In this document: positions 49,401 through 49,919 of the stretch, one piece after another | How positions within the stretch are numbered: the stretch's first letter is position 1 | Layout of the letters: each line of letters begins with the position of its first letter | Assembly (NCBI RefSeq): GCF_000090795.2 | Contig: NW_003546253.1 | Span: 641,589 to 691,507 of the forward strand | Direction: 5' to 3' | Source: Amphimedon queenslandica | Taxonomy: Eukaryota; Porifera; Demospongiae; Haplosclerida; Niphatidae | Length of the DNA stretch: 49,919 nucleotides | Program-made: the position numbers and the translations under genes | Notes under the pieces: model-generated | Database searches by the model: none | The model's input: only the letters and a program-made list of their open reading frames with translations | What the model was told of the DNA's origin: nothing

Positions 49401-49919
49401 TACGAAATGAAAATCCTACTCTCGTGACACAAATTCTACTTTACATTGTAAGGTGATCCATAACTTTTAGTACAATGTAGAGTAGAATTTGCGTCACGAG
49501 AGTAGGATTTTCATTTTGTATTTTCGTTGGTCGTTCTGACGGAATCCTACTCAATCTTGTTTTTTTTTTAAATTTTTTATGTTCTAGTACATGGTCTCGG
49601 GCCAAATTTTGTCAAAATTGAAAAAGAGAGAATTTCACAATTTTATAATTTTTTCTGATGCATATACATGTTCTTAAGTTGTGTTTCAAATTTCAGCTGA
49701 TTCCGATCAAGTTTGGACTTTTTACAAATTTTTCAAGTTACTCTGAGTCTGAAGTAACATATGGGCTATTATTAAAAAAACCCACTACCTTCTGTAGCTT
49801 TTTGTAGCATAGGCCACAAAGGATCTTTCCTTTCCTGTCTTGCCTGCTCAGCCAAAACACTGTCCTTTGAAATTAAGAAACGCAATGAAAAGAATGCCAA
49901 AACGACACTATATACTTAC
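46403..49919 (-). CDS. Unidentified gene, last five exons (5' part outside window)
   Basis: Five exons join in frame on the minus strand: 49864-49789 (DSVLAEQARQERKDPLWPML), 46949-46878 (KSLLACKTAIDDFKSILSVV), 46830-46712 (KPYHQNRELLSRINVVPDQP; SGRIKERAK), 46669-46589 (IIFGTGDSLQAITLTANEGF) and 46531-46403 (ISFNVIVHPCRALAELDY, then TAG at 46403-46405). All junctions have GT-AG ends and matching phases. The intron 46831-46877 is 47 nt. The window ends exactly on a GTAAGT donor, making a 55-nt intron (49865-49919). The 2.8 kb intron 46950-49788 holds repeats and transposon-like elements. The protein looks soluble and well conserved in style, but I do not recognise the family. It is convergent with the NIDO-sushi gene, only about 180 bp between stop codons. 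Confidence 0.6.
47030..47390 (+). repeat. Family B repeat, about two units
   Basis: The anchor GCCAAAGTCC occurs near 47197 and 47382, about 185 bp apart. Each unit holds GTACATGGTCTC, AAATTTCGTCAAAATTG-like sequence, GAGAGAATTCCACAATTTTA, TTTCTGATGCATATACATG and AAATTTCAGCTGATTCCGAT. The second unit is broken by the hAT-like element and its continuation resumes at 48143. Confidence 0.9.
47398..48142. mobile_element. Non-autonomous hAT-like DNA transposon, 745 bp
   Basis: The left end reads CAGGCATGGGGTCAAGCAC. The right end, reverse-complemented, reads CAGACATGGGGTCAAGCAC, with one mismatch in 19. Flanking 8-bp sequences are CCTTGTAC (47390-47397) and CCCTGTAC (48143-48150), a target-site duplication with one mismatch. 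CAG-type ends and an 8-bp duplication are hAT hallmarks. It has inserted into a family B unit, whose sequence continues on both sides. The interior has AAGTACTTAAG-type subterminal repeats and a (TACATG)n tract, with no transposase ORF. Confidence 0.85.
47579..47695. repeat. (TACATG)n hexamer tract inside the hAT-like element
   Basis: Around 100 bp built from TACATG and close variants. The same hexamer is scattered in short runs through many introns of the window. Confidence 0.85.
48150..48335 (+). repeat. Family B repeat, one unit
   Basis: It continues the family B unit interrupted by the hAT-like element: TACAGTACATGGTCTCGGG, GAGAGAATTCCACAATTTTA, TTCTGATACGTATACATG and AAATTTCAGCTGATTCCGAT, ending GGGCCAAAGTCCCTGTACTA. 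Confidence 0.85.
48339..48362. repeat. Perfect 10-bp-arm hairpin
   Basis: TTAGTAACGC and GCGTTACTAA form perfect inverted arms around a GGTA loop. It starts exactly where the family B unit stops, which suggests the end of another inserted element, but no partner end was found. Confidence 0.7.
49338..49584. mobile_element. Foldback (MITE-like) element, near-complete inverted repeat
   Basis: The left arm begins GAACATAAAAAAT, has an A tract, then CAAGATTGAGTAGGATTCC and TCCTACTCTCGTGACACAAA. The right arm is its reverse complement with few mismatches (TTTGCGTCACGAGAGTAGGA, GGAATCCTACTCAATCTTG, T tract, ATTTTTTATGTTC). Arms are about 110 bp and the loop about 20-30 bp around 49450-49470. No ORF. 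A family B unit resumes directly on the right. Confidence 0.85.
49590..49745 (+). repeat. Family B repeat, one unit
   Basis: GTACATGGTCTCGGGCC, AGAGAGAATTTCACAATTTTA, TTCTGATGCATATACATG and AAATTTCAGCTGATTCCGAT are all present in the usual order. It ends about 40 bp before the exon 49789-49864. Confidence 0.85.

Larger units (their letters stand above)
46950..49788. other. 2.8-kb repeat-filled intron of the unidentified gene
   Basis: This is the largest intron in the window. It carries family B units (47030-47390, 48150-48330, 49590-49745), an hAT-like element (47398-48142), a 24-nt hairpin (48339-48362), a stretch of unrecognised unique-looking sequence (48363-49330) and a foldback element (49338-49584). 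Small ORFs in 48330-48800 show no recognisable domain. Confidence 0.6.

Overview
The window is eukaryotic and animal: AT-rich DNA with many short GT-AG introns, and genes whose families are metazoan in content (DIP2, a 53BP1-type Tudor/BRCT protein, an IP3-receptor-family channel, and NIDO, sushi and CUB extracellular modules). Introns as short as 47-55 nt, a tightly packed gene order and the divergence of the proteins suggest an early-branching animal, most likely a demosponge such as Amphimedon. That species call is inference; no search was run.

Layout. (1) 1-2117, minus: 5' part of an ABCC4/MRP4-like transporter, cut by the window start. (2) 2118-2366: short divergent promoter. (3) 2367-14741, plus: a complete DIP2 gene in about 38 exons. 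(4) About 15018-15870: a palindromic ~30 bp minisatellite between the convergent ends of DIP2 and the next gene. (5) 16033-30822, minus: a complete but divergent IP3-receptor-family calcium channel in about 65 exons. (6) 31621-32268, plus: a two-exon secreted single-CUB protein. (7) 32884-41269, minus: a TP53BP1-like gene with a 10-N gap in one intron. (8) 41270-41961: second divergent intergenic region. (9) 41962-46220, plus: a single-pass receptor with one NIDO domain, nine sushi domains and a proline-rich tail, followed by a triplicated AATAAA module. (10) 46403-49919, minus: the last five exons of an unidentified gene, whose 2.8 kb intron is packed with repeats, an hAT-like element and a foldback element.

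The genes do not form an obvious pathway. They sit in divergent and convergent pairs, which is common in compact genomes. The parts that most deserve a second look are the IP3R-like channel, whose pore lacks the GGGVGD filter and whose ligand-contact loops are altered; two related ~177 and ~185 bp repeat families found in introns of four genes; the palindromic minisatellite loaded with AATAAA; the NIDO-sushi receptor; and the hAT-like and foldback elements.

Exon limits were read by eye from splice signals, reading frame and remembered homologues. Single boundaries may be off by a few bases, and untranslated regions were not placed.
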